Origin: Silvimonas amylolytica
Lineage (GTDB): Bacteria; Pseudomonadota; Gammaproteobacteria; Burkholderiales; Chitinibacteraceae
Direction: 5' to 3'
Assembly (NCBI RefSeq): GCF_014645555.1
Contig: NZ_BMLY01000001.1
Location: 1,305,427 to 1,369,426, forward strand
DNA length: 64,000 nt
The notes beneath the pieces were generated by a model. It saw nothing but the letters and a program-made list of their open reading frames with translations. It was not told the DNA's origin and made no database searches. Positions within the stretch are counted from its first letter, which is position 1; each line of letters begins with the position of its first letter. Shown one piece after another: positions 18,027 through 28,485 of this stretch. The translations under genes and the position numbers were made by a program.

Positions 18027-18515
18027 TTAGCGGTAACGGGCGTCAGCCGCCTTGTTGGCCGCAATCTGGGTCTCGTACTTGTCACCTACGGCCAGCAGCA
18101 TCGGCTTGGTGTAGTACAGATCGCCACGCTTCTCGCCGTGATATTCCAGAATGTGGGTTTCCACAATGGCGTCAACCGGACAGGCTTCTTCGCAGAAACC
18201 GCAGAAGATGCACTTGGTCAGGTCAATGTCGTAACGCGTGGTACGGCGGGTGCCGTCGTCGCGCTGGTCAGACTCAATGGTAATGGCCATCGCCGGGCAA
18301 ACTGCTTCACACAGTTTGCAGGCAATGCAACGCTCTTCACCGTTGGCATAACGACGCTGGGCATGCAGACCACGGAACCGCGGGCTGATCGGGGTTTTTT
18401 CTTCCGGAAACTGCACCGTGATCTTGCGCTGGAAGAAATAACGCCCGGTGAGCATCAGACCCTTGACCAGCTCAACGAGCAGGAAGGTCTTGAAAAAATT
18501 GGAAATTCTATCCAT
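18027..18515 (-). CDS. nuoI: NADH-quinone oxidoreductase subunit I
   Basis: A 162-residue ferredoxin-type subunit. Two complete 4Fe-4S motifs are visible, [16 protein letters not shown] and [16 protein letters not shown], which hold clusters N6a and N6b. An N-terminal amphipathic helix ([19 protein letters not shown]) anchors it to the membrane arm. It passes electrons from NuoG to NuoB. It is 15 nt behind nuoH. Confidence 0.98.
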   Translation of the reverse strand: MDRISNFFKTFLLVELVKGLMLTGRYFFQRKITVQFPEEKTPISPRFRGLHAQRRYANGEERCIACKLCEAVCPAMAITIESDQRDDGTRRTTRYDIDLTKCIFCGFCEEACPVDAIVETHILEYHGEKRGDLYYTKPMLLAVGDKYETQIAANKAADARYR

Positions 18516-18530
18516 GTCTGTATCCTCGCC

Positions 18531-19601
18531 TTACTTCCACAGCGACAGCGGTGTTTGCATCCACGCGCCGACAACGACAATCCACACCAGCGTAACCGGG
18601 ATGAACACTTTCCAGCCCAGACGCATCAACTGGTCATAGCGGTAGCGCGGGAAAGTAGCCCGGGCCCACAGGAAGAAGAACAGCATCAGCGCACACTTGA
18701 GGAACCACCAGATGAAGCTCGGGGCGCCCAGGAACGGTACGCTCGACGGGAACGGCGACAACCAGCCACCCAGGAACATGACCGTGGCCATGGCCGAGAT
18801 CAGAATCATGTTCATGTATTCGGCCAGGAAGAACAGCGCGAAACTCATGCCCGAGTATTCGATCATGTGACCGGCCACGATTTCCGATTCGCCCTCGGTC
18901 ACGTCAAACGGGGCACGGTTGGTTTCAGCCAGACCCGAAATGAAGTAGATGACGAACAACGGCAGCAGCGGCAACCAGTTCCACGACAAGATGGAACCAC
19001 CGGCAACGCCGTGCCCTTGCTGGTTCACAATGTCGGTCACGTTCAGGCTACCCGACACCATCATCACGCCGATCAGCGCAAAGCCCATCGCCAGTTCGTA
19101 CGACACCATCTGCGCGGCGGCGCGCATGGCACCCAGAAACGCATACTTGGAGTTGGACGCCCAACCGGCAATGATCACGCCGTAGACGCCCAGCGAAGTA
19201 ATGGCCATGACGTACAACAGACCAATGTTCACGTCAGCCAGTACCAGACCCGGGAAAAACGGGATCACGGCCCAGGCGGCCAGCGCCGGCATCAGCACCA
19301 GAATTGGCGCCACAAAGAACAAACCTTTGCTGGCTGCGGACGGAGCAATGATTTCTTTCAACAAGAGCTTGAGCACGTCAGCAAACGGCTGCAGCAAACC
19401 CAGCGGACCGACGCGGTTCGGGCCCACGCGGATCTGCATGTAGCCGATCACCTTGCGCTCGGCGTAGGTCATGTAGGCCACGCTCAGGATCAATGGCACG
19501 GCAATGGCCACGATCTTGAGCAGCGTCCAGATCACGAATGCGACGTTATAGCCCCACTCCTGACCGAGCAGCGATGCAAACAAATGTGTCAACAGTTCCA
19601 T
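18531..19601 (-). CDS. nuoH: NADH-quinone oxidoreductase subunit H
   Basis: A 356-residue membrane subunit with eight or nine helices. The family block [20 protein letters not shown] and the acidic quinone-channel loop ([26 protein letters not shown]) are intact. It forms the quinone entry site with NuoB and NuoD. It lies 14 nt behind nuoG. Confidence 0.98.
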   Translation of the reverse strand: MELLTHLFASLLGQEWGYNVAFVIWTLLKIVAIAVPLILSVAYMTYAERKVIGYMQIRVGPNRVGPLGLLQPFADVLKLLLKEIIAPSAASKGLFFVAPILVLMPALAAWAVIPFFPGLVLADVNIGLLYVMAITSLGVYGVIIAGWASNSKYAFLGAMRAAAQMVSYELAMGFALIGVMMVSGSLNVTDIVNQQGHGVAGGSILSWNWLPLLPLFVIYFISGLAETNRAPFDVTEGESEIVAGHMIEYSGMSFALFFLAEYMNMILISAMATVMFLGGWLSPFPSSVPFLGAPSFIWWFLKCALMLFFFLWARATFPRYRYDQLMRLGWKVFIPVTLVWIVVVGAWMQTPLSLWK

Positions 19602-19615
19602 TATTGTTATCGCCC

Positions 19616-21919
19616 TTATGCTTTGACGACTTGCAGCGCTGCTGCGGCATCAAGATGACGGGTCAGCGGATGGGCCGCGGCGATACGCACAACATCGTTC
19701 AGCAGCGCATCATCCTGAGCCACAACGAGTTCAGCTTCGCCACCCTGTACAACCTTGGCCTTCTCGCCCGCAACCAGACCCAGTTGGGCAATGGTGGCAG
19801 CGTTGGCGCGCAGGGTTGCGGCAGCTTGAGCATCGACAGTGGCTTGCAGGCCTGGTGCACGACGGGTCAGCGCATCAATCTGGTACAGCGGCACCTCGGC
19901 CAGACGAGTCAGACCGGATACAGCCACGGACTTCACGTTGACGGCCTTGGCCGGCGCGTTGTTGAGCTTGCCTTCGATACCGGCGGACAGTGCTTCATCA
20001 CGTACTTCTTCGGACGAGGCAAACTCGAAACCTTGCAGACCCAGGAGGTTGCCCAGAACACGGAACACCTTCCATGCCGGACGGGTTTCACCCAGCGGAC
20101 GCACCACACCGTTGAAGCTTTGCGGGCGGCTTTCCAGGTTGATAAACGTGCCGGAAGTCTCGGAGAACGGGGACACCGGCAGAATGACGTCGGCGTAGTC
20201 GTAAGCGCAGGACTGGAACGGCGAGAGCACAACCACCATCTCGGCTTGCTCGACAGCAGCTACAGCCTTCGGTGCGCTTGCGGTATCGAAGTCAACTTCG
20301 GCACCCAGCACCACGTAGGCTTTCTTCGGTTGGGCAAACGCGTCTGCCATGGTGTTAAAGCCGATCAACTGAGCGCCGACGCTATTCGCACCGCCATTCA
20401 GGATACCCAGCTTGCCACCAGCCAGTTCGGCGATCGCAGCGACCACCGCGTGCAGTTCTGCAGCGCGAACGCCTTCAGTAGCCAGACTACCCAGCAGCAC
20501 GCCCACTTTCTCGCTGGCCACCAGGGTGGTTGCGATCAGTTTGGCTTGTTCAGAAACGGTAATACCGGAAGCATCGATGTGCGCTGGAACGGCAACGCCC
20601 TTCTGCTCTGCTACCGACACCAGCACTTCCAGCGCGCCTTCGACCAGTTGATCCGGGCGAGTGGTTACGCTGCCATGCAGGTTGGTCAGCATGTCGTCGT
20701 TATGCGGGTTCACCACCGACAGCTTCATGCCGTGCTTGACCGACTGGCGCAGACGTTGTGCCAGCAGCGGCTGCTCTTTGCGCAGCGTGGAGCCCACCAC
20801 CAGGATGGCGTCGTTGTCGGCCAGTTCCACAATGCTTTGACCCAGCCATTGCACACCGGCGGTGGCAAAAGCGGCATCTTGCTGACGCAGGTTAGCGGCG
20901 GTGTTCTTCACGCCCAGTGCACCCGTCAGTTTTTTCAGCAGGAACAGTTCTTCCAGTGTTGAGGACGGCGAAGCCAGAGCAGCCACGCTGTCGGCACCGT
21001 GTTCTTCGATCACGGACTTCAGGCCATTAGCGACGTATTCCAGCGCGACGGTCCAATCCACTTCCTGCCATGCGCCGCCTTGCTTGATCAGCGGCTTTTG
21101 CAAACGCTCGTTGCTGCCCAGCGCTTCGTAAGAGAAGCGATCACGGTCAGACAACCAGCATTCGTTGATACCTTCGTTTTCCAGCGGCAGAACACGCTTG
21201 ACCTTGTGGTCCTTGACCTGAACGATCAGGTTGGAACCCAGGCCGTCGTGCGCGCCTACCGACTTGCGACGGGACAACTCCCACGTACGGGCAGAGAAGC
21301 GGAACGGCTTGGAAGTCAACGCGCCCACCGGGCACAGATCGATCACGTTGCCGGAGATTTCTGAATTGACGGTCTTGCCAATGAAGGTCATGACCTCGGT
21401 ATGTTCACCGCGGCCCGGCATGCCCAGTTCCTGGAAGCCGGCGATTTCTTCAGTGAAGCGCACGCAACGGCTGCAGTGAATACAGCGAGTCATGTCGGTC
21501 GAGATCAGCGGGCCCAGGTTCTTGTTGGTCACTGAGCGCTTTTCTTCTTCATAGCGCGAACCGGATTGACCATAACCCACGGCCAGATCCTGCAGCTGAC
21601 ACTCACCGCCCTGGTCACAAATCGGGCAATCCAGCGGGTGATTGATCAGCAGGAATTCCATGACGCCCTGCTGTGCCTTCACGGCGGAGTCGGAGTGCGT
21701 CCAGACCTTCATACCGTCGGTGACAGGCGTCGCACAGGCGGGCAGCGGCTTGGGCGCTTTCTCAACCTGAACAAGGCACATCCGGCAGTTGGCCGCAATA
21801 GACAGTTTCTTGTGGTAGCAGAAGTGCGGGATGTAAACGCCGACCGAATTGGCCGCGTCCATCACGGTGCTACCACCGGGAACTGTCAGTTTGTTACCGT
21901 CGATTTCAACTTCCAGCAT
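19616..21919 (-). CDS. nuoG: NADH-quinone oxidoreductase subunit G
   Basis: A 767-residue Fe-S subunit. The N-terminus has a plant-type 2Fe-2S motif ([19 protein letters not shown]), then the His/Cys-ligated cluster ([14 protein letters not shown]), then a 4Fe-4S motif ([10 protein letters not shown]...[12 protein letters not shown]). The rest is a molybdopterin-oxidoreductase-like domain without an evident cofactor role. The protein relays electrons from NuoE/F to NuoI. It is separated from nuoF by 176 nt, the largest gap in the operon, and its own ribosome binding site is weak. Confidence 0.97.
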   Translation of the reverse strand: MLEVEIDGNKLTVPGGSTVMDAANSVGVYIPHFCYHKKLSIAANCRMCLVQVEKAPKPLPACATPVTDGMKVWTHSDSAVKAQQGVMEFLLINHPLDCPICDQGGECQLQDLAVGYGQSGSRYEEEKRSVTNKNLGPLISTDMTRCIHCSRCVRFTEEIAGFQELGMPGRGEHTEVMTFIGKTVNSEISGNVIDLCPVGALTSKPFRFSARTWELSRRKSVGAHDGLGSNLIVQVKDHKVKRVLPLENEGINECWLSDRDRFSYEALGSNERLQKPLIKQGGAWQEVDWTVALEYVANGLKSVIEEHGADSVAALASPSSTLEELFLLKKLTGALGVKNTAANLRQQDAAFATAGVQWLGQSIVELADNDAILVVGSTLRKEQPLLAQRLRQSVKHGMKLSVVNPHNDDMLTNLHGSVTTRPDQLVEGALEVLVSVAEQKGVAVPAHIDASGITVSEQAKLIATTLVASEKVGVLLGSLATEGVRAAELHAVVAAIAELAGGKLGILNGGANSVGAQLIGFNTMADAFAQPKKAYVVLGAEVDFDTASAPKAVAAVEQAEMVVVLSPFQSCAYDYADVILPVSPFSETSGTFINLESRPQSFNGVVRPLGETRPAWKVFRVLGNLLGLQGFEFASSEEVRDEALSAGIEGKLNNAPAKAVNVKSVAVSGLTRLAEVPLYQIDALTRRAPGLQATVDAQAAATLRANAATIAQLGLVAGEKAKVVQGGEAELVVAQDDALLNDVVRIAAAHPLTRHLDAAAALQVVKA

Positions 21920-22095
21920 ATCGAGCGATCCAGTTTATTCTTAAAAAGTCTTGGTCAATCGAACTCGCCTGCGTATTTCGTTCCCGTCCGATGCTCGCAA
22001 TCCTCATGGACATCAAGTCCATTCCGGTTGCTGTGCTTCGGGCGAAAACGAACTACTTTGGCGCCTTCGCCTGACTACCGTCCAACGTCTCGGGC

Positions 22096-23385
22096 TCAGT
22101 AACCCGGAGCAATACAGCGCTTGTTCTCGATGTGGTATTCGAACTCGCTGCGGAAGTGCTTGAGCATGCCCTGCACCGGCATCACAGCGGCGTCGCCCAG
22201 CGCACAAATGGTGCGGCCGGCGATGTTGCCACCTACGGACAGCAGCAGATCCAGGTCTTCCGGACGGCCCTGACCGTGTTCGATGCGGTGAATCACGCGA
22301 TACAGCCAGCCAGTACCTTCACGGCACGGCGTACATTGACCGCATGACTCTTCAAAGTAGAAATACGACAGACGTTCCAGCGCCTTGACCATGCAGGTGT
22401 CTTCGTCCATGACGATCACCGCGCCAGAACCCAGCATCGAACCCGCTTTGGAGATCGCGTCGAAGTCCATCGTGGTGTTCATCATGATCTCGGCCGGCAG
22501 TACCGGTGCGGAAGAACCACCCGGGATCACAGCCTTGAGCTTCTTGCCGTTACGCATGCCGCCAGCCAGTTCCAGCAGTTCAGAGAACGGCATACCCAGC
22601 GGCACTTCATAGTTGCCAGGACGGTTCACGTGACCGGAAATGGAGAACAGCTTGGTGCCACCATTGTTCGGCTTGCCCAGTTCCAGGAACTTCTGGCCGC
22701 CGTTACGCACGATGTACGGTACCGAGGCGTAGGTCTCGGTGTTGTTGATGGTGGTCGGCTTGCCATACAGACCAAAACTGGCCGGGAACGGCGGCTTGAA
22801 ACGCGGCTGGCCTTTTTTGCCTTCCAGCGATTCCAGCAACGCGGTTTCTTCGCCGCAGATGTAAGCGCCGTAACCGTGGTGTGCGTGCAGTTCAAAGTCG
22901 AAACCGCCACCCAGGATGTTGTTGCCGAGGAAACCCGCCTTGCGGGCTTCTTCCAGCGCTTCTTCAAAGCGCAGGTAGGCTTCAAACACCTCGCCGTGGA
23001 TGTAGTTGTAACCGACCGTGGCGCCCATGGTGAACCCGCCGATGATCATGCCTTCGATCAGCGCGTGCGGGTTGTACTTGATGATGTCCAGGTCCTTGAA
23101 GGTACCCGGTTCGCCCTCATCAGTATTACAGACCAGGTATTTTTGACCCGGAAAGCTGCGCGGCATGAAGGACCACTTCAGACCGGTCGGGAAGCCTGCG
23201 CCACCACGGCCACGCAGGGCCGAGGTTTTCATTTCGGCGATGACGGCATCTTGCGTCATCTTCTCGTTTACGATCTTTTGCAGGGCCGCATAGCCACCGC
23301 GTTTTACATATTCTTCGAGACGCCAGCTATCGGGATTCTCGAAATCGACGTCCTCAAACACGACGCCTTTGACGAAAGTTGCCAT
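22096..23385 (-). CDS. nuoF: NADH-quinone oxidoreductase subunit F
   Basis: A 429-residue NADH- and FMN-binding subunit. [13 protein letters not shown] is the nucleotide-binding glycine motif, [13 protein letters not shown] and [19 protein letters not shown] line the FMN/NADH pocket, and [12 protein letters not shown] gives three Cys of the N3 4Fe-4S cluster. It oxidises NADH and starts the electron chain. Its ATG abuts the nuoE stop (TAAATG), implying coupled translation. Confidence 0.98.
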   Translation of the reverse strand: MATFVKGVVFEDVDFENPDSWRLEEYVKRGGYAALQKIVNEKMTQDAVIAEMKTSALRGRGGAGFPTGLKWSFMPRSFPGQKYLVCNTDEGEPGTFKDLDIIKYNPHALIEGMIIGGFTMGATVGYNYIHGEVFEAYLRFEEALEEARKAGFLGNNILGGGFDFELHAHHGYGAYICGEETALLESLEGKKGQPRFKPPFPASFGLYGKPTTINNTETYASVPYIVRNGGQKFLELGKPNNGGTKLFSISGHVNRPGNYEVPLGMPFSELLELAGGMRNGKKLKAVIPGGSSAPVLPAEIMMNTTMDFDAISKAGSMLGSGAVIVMDEDTCMVKALERLSYFYFEESCGQCTPCREGTGWLYRVIHRIEHGQGRPEDLDLLLSVGGNIAGRTICALGDAAVMPVQGMLKHFRSEFEYHIENKRCIAPGY

Positions 23386-23859
23386 TTATTCGAGCTCCGC
23401 CAGTTTCTTGTCGATTGCTTCAGGCGTCATGTGCTTGCACATGCTGTGGTTGTTGTGGAGCATCACCGGGGCGTAACCGCAGGCCCCCATGCACTCCCCT
23501 TCCATCAGCGTGAATTTGCCGTCAGTGGTGGTTTCGCCGTAACCAATACCCAACTTTTGTTGCAGGTATTTGCCAGCGTCGGCACCACCCGACAAAGCAC
23601 AGGGCAGATTGGTGCACACAGTGATCTTGTGCTTGCCGATCGGCTTGAGCTGGAACATGTTGTAGAACGTGGCCATTTCATACGCCGCGACCGGAGGTTG
23701 CTCCAGATAGTGGGCGATGAACTCAATGGTTTCGTTGGACAACCAGCCCTTTTCAATCTGGGCGATACGCAGCGCGGACATGAGCGCCGAGCGCTTTCTG
23801 TCGGCCGGATACTTGGTCAGTTCACGGTCGATCTGCGCGAGGGATTCCGGGGACAACAT
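23386..23859 (-). CDS. nuoE: NADH-quinone oxidoreductase subunit E
   Basis: A 157-residue thioredoxin-fold subunit. The 2Fe-2S cluster N1a ligands are visible as CTNLPC and, after about 36 residues, EGECMGACGYAP. It works with NuoF in the NADH dehydrogenase module. The start overlaps the nuoD stop (TGATG). Confidence 0.97.
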   Translation of the reverse strand: MLSPESLAQIDRELTKYPADRKRSALMSALRIAQIEKGWLSNETIEFIAHYLEQPPVAAYEMATFYNMFQLKPIGKHKITVCTNLPCALSGGADAGKYLQQKLGIGYGETTTDGKFTLMEGECMGACGYAPVMLHNNHSMCKHMTPEAIDKKLAELE

Positions 23860-25115
23860 CAGCGATCCACCTCACCAAATACGATATCTTGCGTGCCAAT
23901 AATGGCCACGACGTCGGACAGCATGTGGCCGCGCGACATTTCGTCGAGCGCGGACAAATGCACGTAACCCGGAGCACGGATCTTCATGCGGTACGGCTTG
24001 TTGGCGCCATCCGAGACCATGTAGATACCGAATTCACCCTTCGGGTGTTCCACGGCGGCATAGGCTTCGCCTGCCGGCACGTGCATGCCTTCAGTAAACA
24101 GCTTGAAGTGGTGGATCAGCTCTTCCATGTTGCTCTTCATGCCAACACGGGACGGCGGCGCCACCTTGAAGTTGTCAGTAATGACCGGACCTTGATTGGC
24201 ACGCAACCAGGCAACGCACTGCTTGATAATGCGGTTGGACTGGCGCATTTCTTCAACACGAACCAGATAACGGTCATAGCAGTCACCGTTCTTGCCCACC
24301 GGAATATCAAAATCCAGCTTGTCGTAGACTTCGTAGGGCTGCTTCTTGCGCAAATCCCACTCGATACCCGAACCACGCAGCATGGCGCCCGTCAGACCCA
24401 GCGCCATGGCGCGCTCTGGCGAAACCACACCAATACCGACGGTACGTTGCTTCCAGATACGGTTATCCGTCAGCAGGGTTTCGTATTCATCGACATAGGT
24501 CGGGAAACGGTTGGTGAAGTCTTCGATGAAGTCGAGCATCGAACCTTCGCGGTTTTCGTTCAGACGCTTGATGGCCGCGGCATTGCGCACCTTGGATGCC
24601 TGGTACTTCGGCATCTCTTCCGGCAGATCGCGGTAAACGCCACCCGGACGGTAGTAAGCAGCGTGCATACGGGCGCCAGATACAGCCTCGTAGCAATCCA
24701 TCAGATCTTCACGTTCGCGGAAGGCATACAAGAAGATGGTCATCGCGCCGCAATCCAGGCCGTGCGCGCCGATCCACATCAGGTGGTTCAGAATCCGGGT
24801 GATTTCATCAAACATCACACGGATGTATTGCGCACGCAGGGGCACTTCCAGACCCAGCATCTTCTCAATGGCCATGCAATAAGCGTGCTCGTTGGACATC
24901 ATCGACACATAGTCGAGACGGTCCATGTATGGCAGGGCTTGCAGGAAAGTTTTGTACTCAGCCAGCTTTTCGGTGCCGCGATGCAAGAGGCCGATATGCG
25001 GATCAGCACGTTCAACCACTTCACCATCAAGCTCCAGCACCAGACGCAGCACGCCGTGCGCAGCCGGGTGTTGCGGGCCGAAGTTCAGGGTGTAATTACG
25101 GATTTCAGACGCCAC
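23859..25115 (-). CDS. nuoD: NADH-quinone oxidoreductase subunit D
   Basis: A 418-residue 49-kDa-type subunit beginning [21 protein letters not shown] after the start residue; it also has [14 protein letters not shown] and [10 protein letters not shown]. It forms the quinone pocket with NuoB. A longer frame exists, but the GTG at 25115 gives the family N-terminus, has GAGGAG just upstream and overlaps the nuoC stop by 11 nt. NuoC and NuoD are separate proteins here, unlike the fused NuoCD of E. coli. Confidence 0.97.
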   Translation of the reverse strand: MASEIRNYTLNFGPQHPAAHGVLRLVLELDGEVVERADPHIGLLHRGTEKLAEYKTFLQALPYMDRLDYVSMMSNEHAYCMAIEKMLGLEVPLRAQYIRVMFDEITRILNHLMWIGAHGLDCGAMTIFLYAFREREDLMDCYEAVSGARMHAAYYRPGGVYRDLPEEMPKYQASKVRNAAAIKRLNENREGSMLDFIEDFTNRFPTYVDEYETLLTDNRIWKQRTVGIGVVSPERAMALGLTGAMLRGSGIEWDLRKKQPYEVYDKLDFDIPVGKNGDCYDRYLVRVEEMRQSNRIIKQCVAWLRANQGPVITDNFKVAPPSRVGMKSNMEELIHHFKLFTEGMHVPAGEAYAAVEHPKGEFGIYMVSDGANKPYRMKIRAPGYVHLSALDEMSRGHMLSDVVAIIGTQDIVFGEVDR

Positions 25116-25704
25116 CGTAGTTCTCCTCGCGAATGATGCGCGGTACGGTTTCGCGCGGTTCAATGGTGACCGGTTGGTAGATCACGCGGGATTGTTCCGG
25201 GTCGTAACGCATTTCGACGTAGCCCGACAGCGGGAAGTCTTTGCGGAACGGGTGACCGACAAAACCATAGTCAGTCAGGATGCGGCGCAGGTCCGGATGG
25301 CCTTGATAGATAATGCCGTACAGGTCGAACGACTCGCGTTCAAACCAGTTCACAGCAGGCCAGATATCGATCAGGGAATCGATCACCGGAAAATCGTCGT
25401 CCGCACAGAAACTACGCAGGCGCAGACGGACATTGTGGGTGTAAGACAAGAGGTGCGCGACGGAAGCAAAGCGCAGGCCGGACCATTGGCCATCACCATA
25501 TGCGCTGTAATCCACACCGCATACGTCCACACAGGCTTCAAAGCGCAGATCAGCGTGATCACGCAGCAGCGTGGCCGCTTCAATCAGCCTGGCGGCCGGG
25601 ACTTCCAGGGTCACTTCATCGAGCGCAAGGGAGATTTTGCTGATGCGCTCATCACCCAGCACACGCTTGATGTCATCAATCAGTTGGTTCAGTGTTTTTG
25701 CCAC
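25105..25704 (-). CDS. nuoC: NADH-quinone oxidoreductase subunit C
   Basis: A 199-residue 30-kDa-type subunit with the signature [40 protein letters not shown] (read in parts). It sits in the peripheral arm next to NuoD and NuoB. The reading frame ends inside the start region of nuoD, so the two are translationally coupled. Confidence 0.97.
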   Translation of the reverse strand: MAKTLNQLIDDIKRVLGDERISKISLALDEVTLEVPAARLIEAATLLRDHADLRFEACVDVCGVDYSAYGDGQWSGLRFASVAHLLSYTHNVRLRLRSFCADDDFPVIDSLIDIWPAVNWFERESFDLYGIIYQGHPDLRRILTDYGFVGHPFRKDFPLSGYVEMRYDPEQSRVIYQPVTIEPRETVPRIIREENYGGV

Positions 25705-25712
25705 GACTCACC

Positions 25713-26222
25713 TCAACCGTTCACCTGCTCGAGCTGGCGAGCCCGGGCAATGGTGTTGGTACGCTTGATCTTGTTCTGCATCTGGATCAGACCATAGACC
25801 AACGCTTCGGCCGTCGGTGGGCAACCCGGGACATAGATATCAACCGGGACAATCCGGTCACAGCCGCGCACCACCGAGTAAGAATAGTGGTAATAACCAC
25901 CACCGTTGGCACAGGAACCCATAGAGAGCACCCAGCGCGGTTCTGGCATCTGGTCGTACACCTTGCGCAGAGCCGGCGCCATCTTGTTGCACAACGTGCC
26001 GGCAACAATCATCAGATCAGACTGGCGCGGAGATGGACGGAACACAATGCCGAAACGGTCGAGGTCATAGCGTGCCGCACCGGCATGCATCATCTCGACC
26101 GCACAACAGGCCAGACCAAACGTCATCGGCCACAGAGAGCCGGTACGCGCCCAATTCATCACAGCGTCAACGGACGTTGTGACAAAACCCTTTTCAAGAC
26201 TTTGCGATGCTGCTGCAGTCAT
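25713..26222 (-). CDS. nuoB: NADH-quinone oxidoreductase subunit B
   Basis: A 169-residue PSST-type subunit carrying cluster N2. The four Cys ligands are visible in [20 protein letters not shown] and YVPGCPP, including the unusual adjacent pair CC. It donates electrons to quinone. It lies 4 nt behind nuoA and 8 nt before nuoC. Confidence 0.98.
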   Translation of the reverse strand: MTAAASQSLEKGFVTTSVDAVMNWARTGSLWPMTFGLACCAVEMMHAGAARYDLDRFGIVFRPSPRQSDLMIVAGTLCNKMAPALRKVYDQMPEPRWVLSMGSCANGGGYYHYSYSVVRGCDRIVPVDIYVPGCPPTAEALVYGLIQMQNKIKRTNTIARARQLEQVNG

Positions 26223-26226
26223 AGTG

Positions 26227-26595
26227 TTACTCCCACTCCAGCGCGCCCTTCATCCATTCGTAGGCGAAGCCGACAACGAGAATGGCCAGGAAGATCAACA
26301 TGGAAAAGAAACCGAAAGAGCCAATTTCCTTGAGAACCAGCGCCCAGGGAACGAGGAAGGCAACTTCCAGATCGAACAGAATAAAGAGGATGGCCACGAG
26401 GTAGTAGCGCACATCGAACTGCATGCGTGCGTCTTCAAACGCCTCAAAACCACATTCATAAGGAGAGAGTTTCTGTGGGTCCGGCTTGTAGGTTCCAAGC
26501 AGTCGGCTAAACACCCCACCCAAGGCCATCAACCCACCACCAATCGCCGTACCAACGATGATGAAGAGCAATATGGGGAAGTAATTCTGTAGCAT
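26227..26595 (-). CDS. nuoA: NADH-quinone oxidoreductase subunit A
   Basis: A 122-residue membrane protein with three helices; the loop [24 protein letters not shown] holds the conserved ECG and the acidic residues near the quinone site. I use the ATG at 26595 ([11 protein letters not shown]), behind a GGGGA; a TTG seven codons upstream is less likely. First gene of the operon nuoA to nuoN. The region 26596-26746 must hold the operon promoter, but I cannot assign boxes with confidence. Confidence 0.96.
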   Translation of the reverse strand: MLQNYFPILLFIIVGTAIGGGLMALGGVFSRLLGTYKPDPQKLSPYECGFEAFEDARMQFDVRYYLVAILFILFDLEVAFLVPWALVLKEIGSFGFFSMLIFLAILVVGFAYEWMKGALEWE

Positions 26596-26746
26596 GTCGA
26601 TCCCCGTCAAGATCAATTACAAAGGGCAAATAAGGAAAAGAACCGGTTGCGACTATTATTCTACTGATACTGCATACGGACTTATTCGTTCCTGCAACAA
26701 GTCCTTTTACTTGATCAACGCAAACAAGCACTGATTTTCTTTATGG

Positions 26747-26777
26747 AAAACGCCGGGATTGCTGCCCCGGCGTTTTT
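26747..26777 (-). terminator. Terminator between tRNA-Leu and nuoA
   Basis: AAAACGCCGGG pairs with CCCGGCGTTTT and is flanked by A and T runs. It lies 10 nt past the CCA end of tRNA-Leu on the minus strand and separates it from the nuo operon. Confidence 0.85.
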
Positions 26778-26786
26778 CCGAATCTA

Positions 26787-26871
26787 TGGTGCCGACAGAG
26801 AGACTCGAACTCTCACGGCCGCAGCCACTACCCCCTCAAGATAGCGTGTCTACCAATTCCACCATGTCGGC
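26787..26871 (-). tRNA. tRNA-Leu (GAG)
   Basis: On the minus strand an 85-nt class II tRNA with encoded CCA. The acceptor stem is GCCGACA/TGTCGGC, the D region TGGTGGAATTGGTAGACAC is of leucine type, the anticodon stem CTATC/GGTAG holds loop TTGAGGG (anticodon GAG), followed by a long variable arm and T loop TTCGAGT. It reads CUC/CUU. It lies 33 nt behind secG and is probably processed from the same transcript. Confidence 0.95.
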
Positions 26872-26904
26872 CTTCAACCACACCTGAACAATCACTGGGC
26901 GGTG

Positions 26905-27249
26905 TTATTCAGGAATCTTGCTCTGGGCGGGCGCAGAGGCCGCAGCCGCAGCCGCAGGCGCCGAAGCAACAGCCTTGATATCACTCATCACGCCCAGATC
27001 GGAAGAACGACCCGGCGTAGTCAGCAAAACAAGACCAAGACAGCTTGCGAAAAAGACGGTTGCGCACACCGCAGTGCTGCGGCTCAGGAAGTTGGCCGAA
27101 CCGGAAGAGCCAAACAGGCTACCGGCAGAACCACTGCCAAAGGCTGCACCCATGTCGGCGCCTTTGCCGTGCTGCATCAGAACGAGAACGATTGTCACCA
27201 GTGCCGACAACACATTCACAATCAAAACGAGGCTTTTAAGAAGTTCCAT
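26905..27249 (-). CDS. secG: Protein-export membrane protein SecG
   Basis: A 114-residue protein with two membrane helices (residues about 3-24 and 57-78) joined by the conserved loop LMQHGKGADMGAAFGSG...LFGSSGSANFLSR. An Ala-rich tail follows. It assists SecYE in preprotein translocation. Located between tpiA and tRNA-Leu, the usual tpiA-secG arrangement of proteobacteria. Confidence 0.96.
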   Translation of the reverse strand: MELLKSLVLIVNVLSALVTIVLVLMQHGKGADMGAAFGSGSAGSLFGSSGSANFLSRSTAVCATVFFASCLGLVLLTTPGRSSDLGVMSDIKAVASAPAAAAAASAPAQSKIPE

Positions 27250-27344
27250 CTTTTCTCATCAACGCGGCGCGAATCATAGCGCCGAAGTGGTATTTTTGCA
27301 ATCCGCGACAGGGGTCTTGACCCTGCTCAAAGATTACGTTCGCA

Positions 27345-28055
27345 TTAATGTGCAGCGCGGCAAATCCGCAAAAATTCGGTCACCGAAAGCGCCGCACCCC
27401 CAACCAGAACACCGTCCACACCATCAACTGCCAGGATGTGCGCGGCGTTGTTTCCCTTTACGCTTCCGCCATATAGCACACAGGTGTGCTGACTCAGCGT
27501 CTGCTTGATGAACGCATGCATCTCGGAGATTTGCTCCGGCGCGGCGGTCACCCCTGTTCCAACCGCCCACATCGGTTCGTACGCAACTGCATACAAACTT
27601 GTCGGCACGCCGGACAATACTTTCAATTCGTCTGCGATCACGTCGCGGGCCACACCTTGATCACGCTGCTCCTGGCTTTCGCCAACACAGTAGATCGGCA
27701 GCAAACCGGCATCCAGCGCTGCACGTACTTTGCGCGCAGCGGTTTCGCTGGTCTCGCCAAAGTAACGACGACGCTCTGAGTGACCAATGATCACCAGCTC
27801 ACACCCCACGTCCGCCAGCATCGCGGCTGAGACCTCACCGGTGTACGCACCAATGTGGTACTCGCATAAATCCTGCGCGCCCAGTTGTACCGGCGTATCT
27901 ACCAATAGCGACTTGGCCAGTGACAGATACGGATACGGCATGCAGATAGATACATTGGAACCTAGTTCCGCGCGTGCCAGTTCTGGCACCACGGAGCGGA
28001 CCTGCCCCACGCTGCCGTGCATTTTCCAGTTACCAACAACAAGTTGCCTTGCCAT
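27345..28055 (-). CDS. tpiA: Triose-phosphate isomerase
   Basis: A 236-residue TIM barrel that interconverts dihydroxyacetone phosphate and glyceraldehyde 3-phosphate in glycolysis and gluconeogenesis. The catalytic residues are all present: N9 and K11 in GNWKM, H92 in IIGHSERR and E160 in AYEPMWAVGTG. The phosphate-binding end reads LYGGSVKGNN and VGGAALS. Slightly shorter than the usual 250 residues. It lies 95 nt before secG and is divergent from pstS across a 430-nt region. Confidence 0.98.
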   Translation of the reverse strand: MARQLVVGNWKMHGSVGQVRSVVPELARAELGSNVSICMPYPYLSLAKSLLVDTPVQLGAQDLCEYHIGAYTGEVSAAMLADVGCELVIIGHSERRRYFGETSETAARKVRAALDAGLLPIYCVGESQEQRDQGVARDVIADELKVLSGVPTSLYAVAYEPMWAVGTGVTAAPEQISEMHAFIKQTLSQHTCVLYGGSVKGNNAAHILAVDGVDGVLVGGAALSVTEFLRICRAAH

Positions 28056-28210
28056 TGCACCCGACCAATGTGGTTTGCAAAAGAACGCGATTGTAGGCCG
28101 CGCCGCGCTGGTGCGTCAAACCGGCACTACCCTGGAAACGCTTTGTTAACAGGCATTTTGCAACACTTCTGGCCGCATCGGGCTGCACGCCCCGCTTGCC
28201 GCAAGCTTCT

Positions 28211-28303
28211 TTGTCATCGCATCTGCATATAACTGTCACATTCATCAGTAAAGATGACCGCCCATACCGGTTCTTGAGGAAGGCGTTGTCACAAATCTGT
28301 GCC
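28211..28303 (+). promoter_or_regulatory. Probable PhoB boxes upstream of pstS
   Basis: TTGTCAT (28211), a degenerate unit (28222) and CTGTCAC (28233) form an array with an 11-bp period. The 18-mer at 28222-28239 matches the E. coli PhoB box consensus (CTGTCATAWAWCTGTCAY) at 14 of 18 positions, with its last 14 all matching. A second site at 28286-28303, TTGTCACAAATCTGTGCC, also matches 14 of 18. They lie 180-275 bp before pstS. The rest of 28056-28485 has no ORF I can support; 28325-28385 is AT-rich and may hold promoter elements, but I cannot place a start site. Confidence 0.6.
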
Positions 28304-28485
28304 GAGGCGACGAAGCACGGATAGTCAGGAATCGATATTAGTTAAATATAAACAATCACATAGCAATCATTAGACGGCCACCATCCTTTTATGACACCGA
28401 CTTGTAATATTTCGGAAACACTTCCCGTCTAGGATGCGGCCGAGTCGGGAATGTACCCGGCATTGCTCAACCGGAGAAAAACATC

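Noticed and set aside
17343-19658. A 771-codon frame antisense to nuoJ, nuoI and nuoH
   Set aside because: It spans three conserved genes and their spacers; composition is His/Gln-rich with no recognisable domain.
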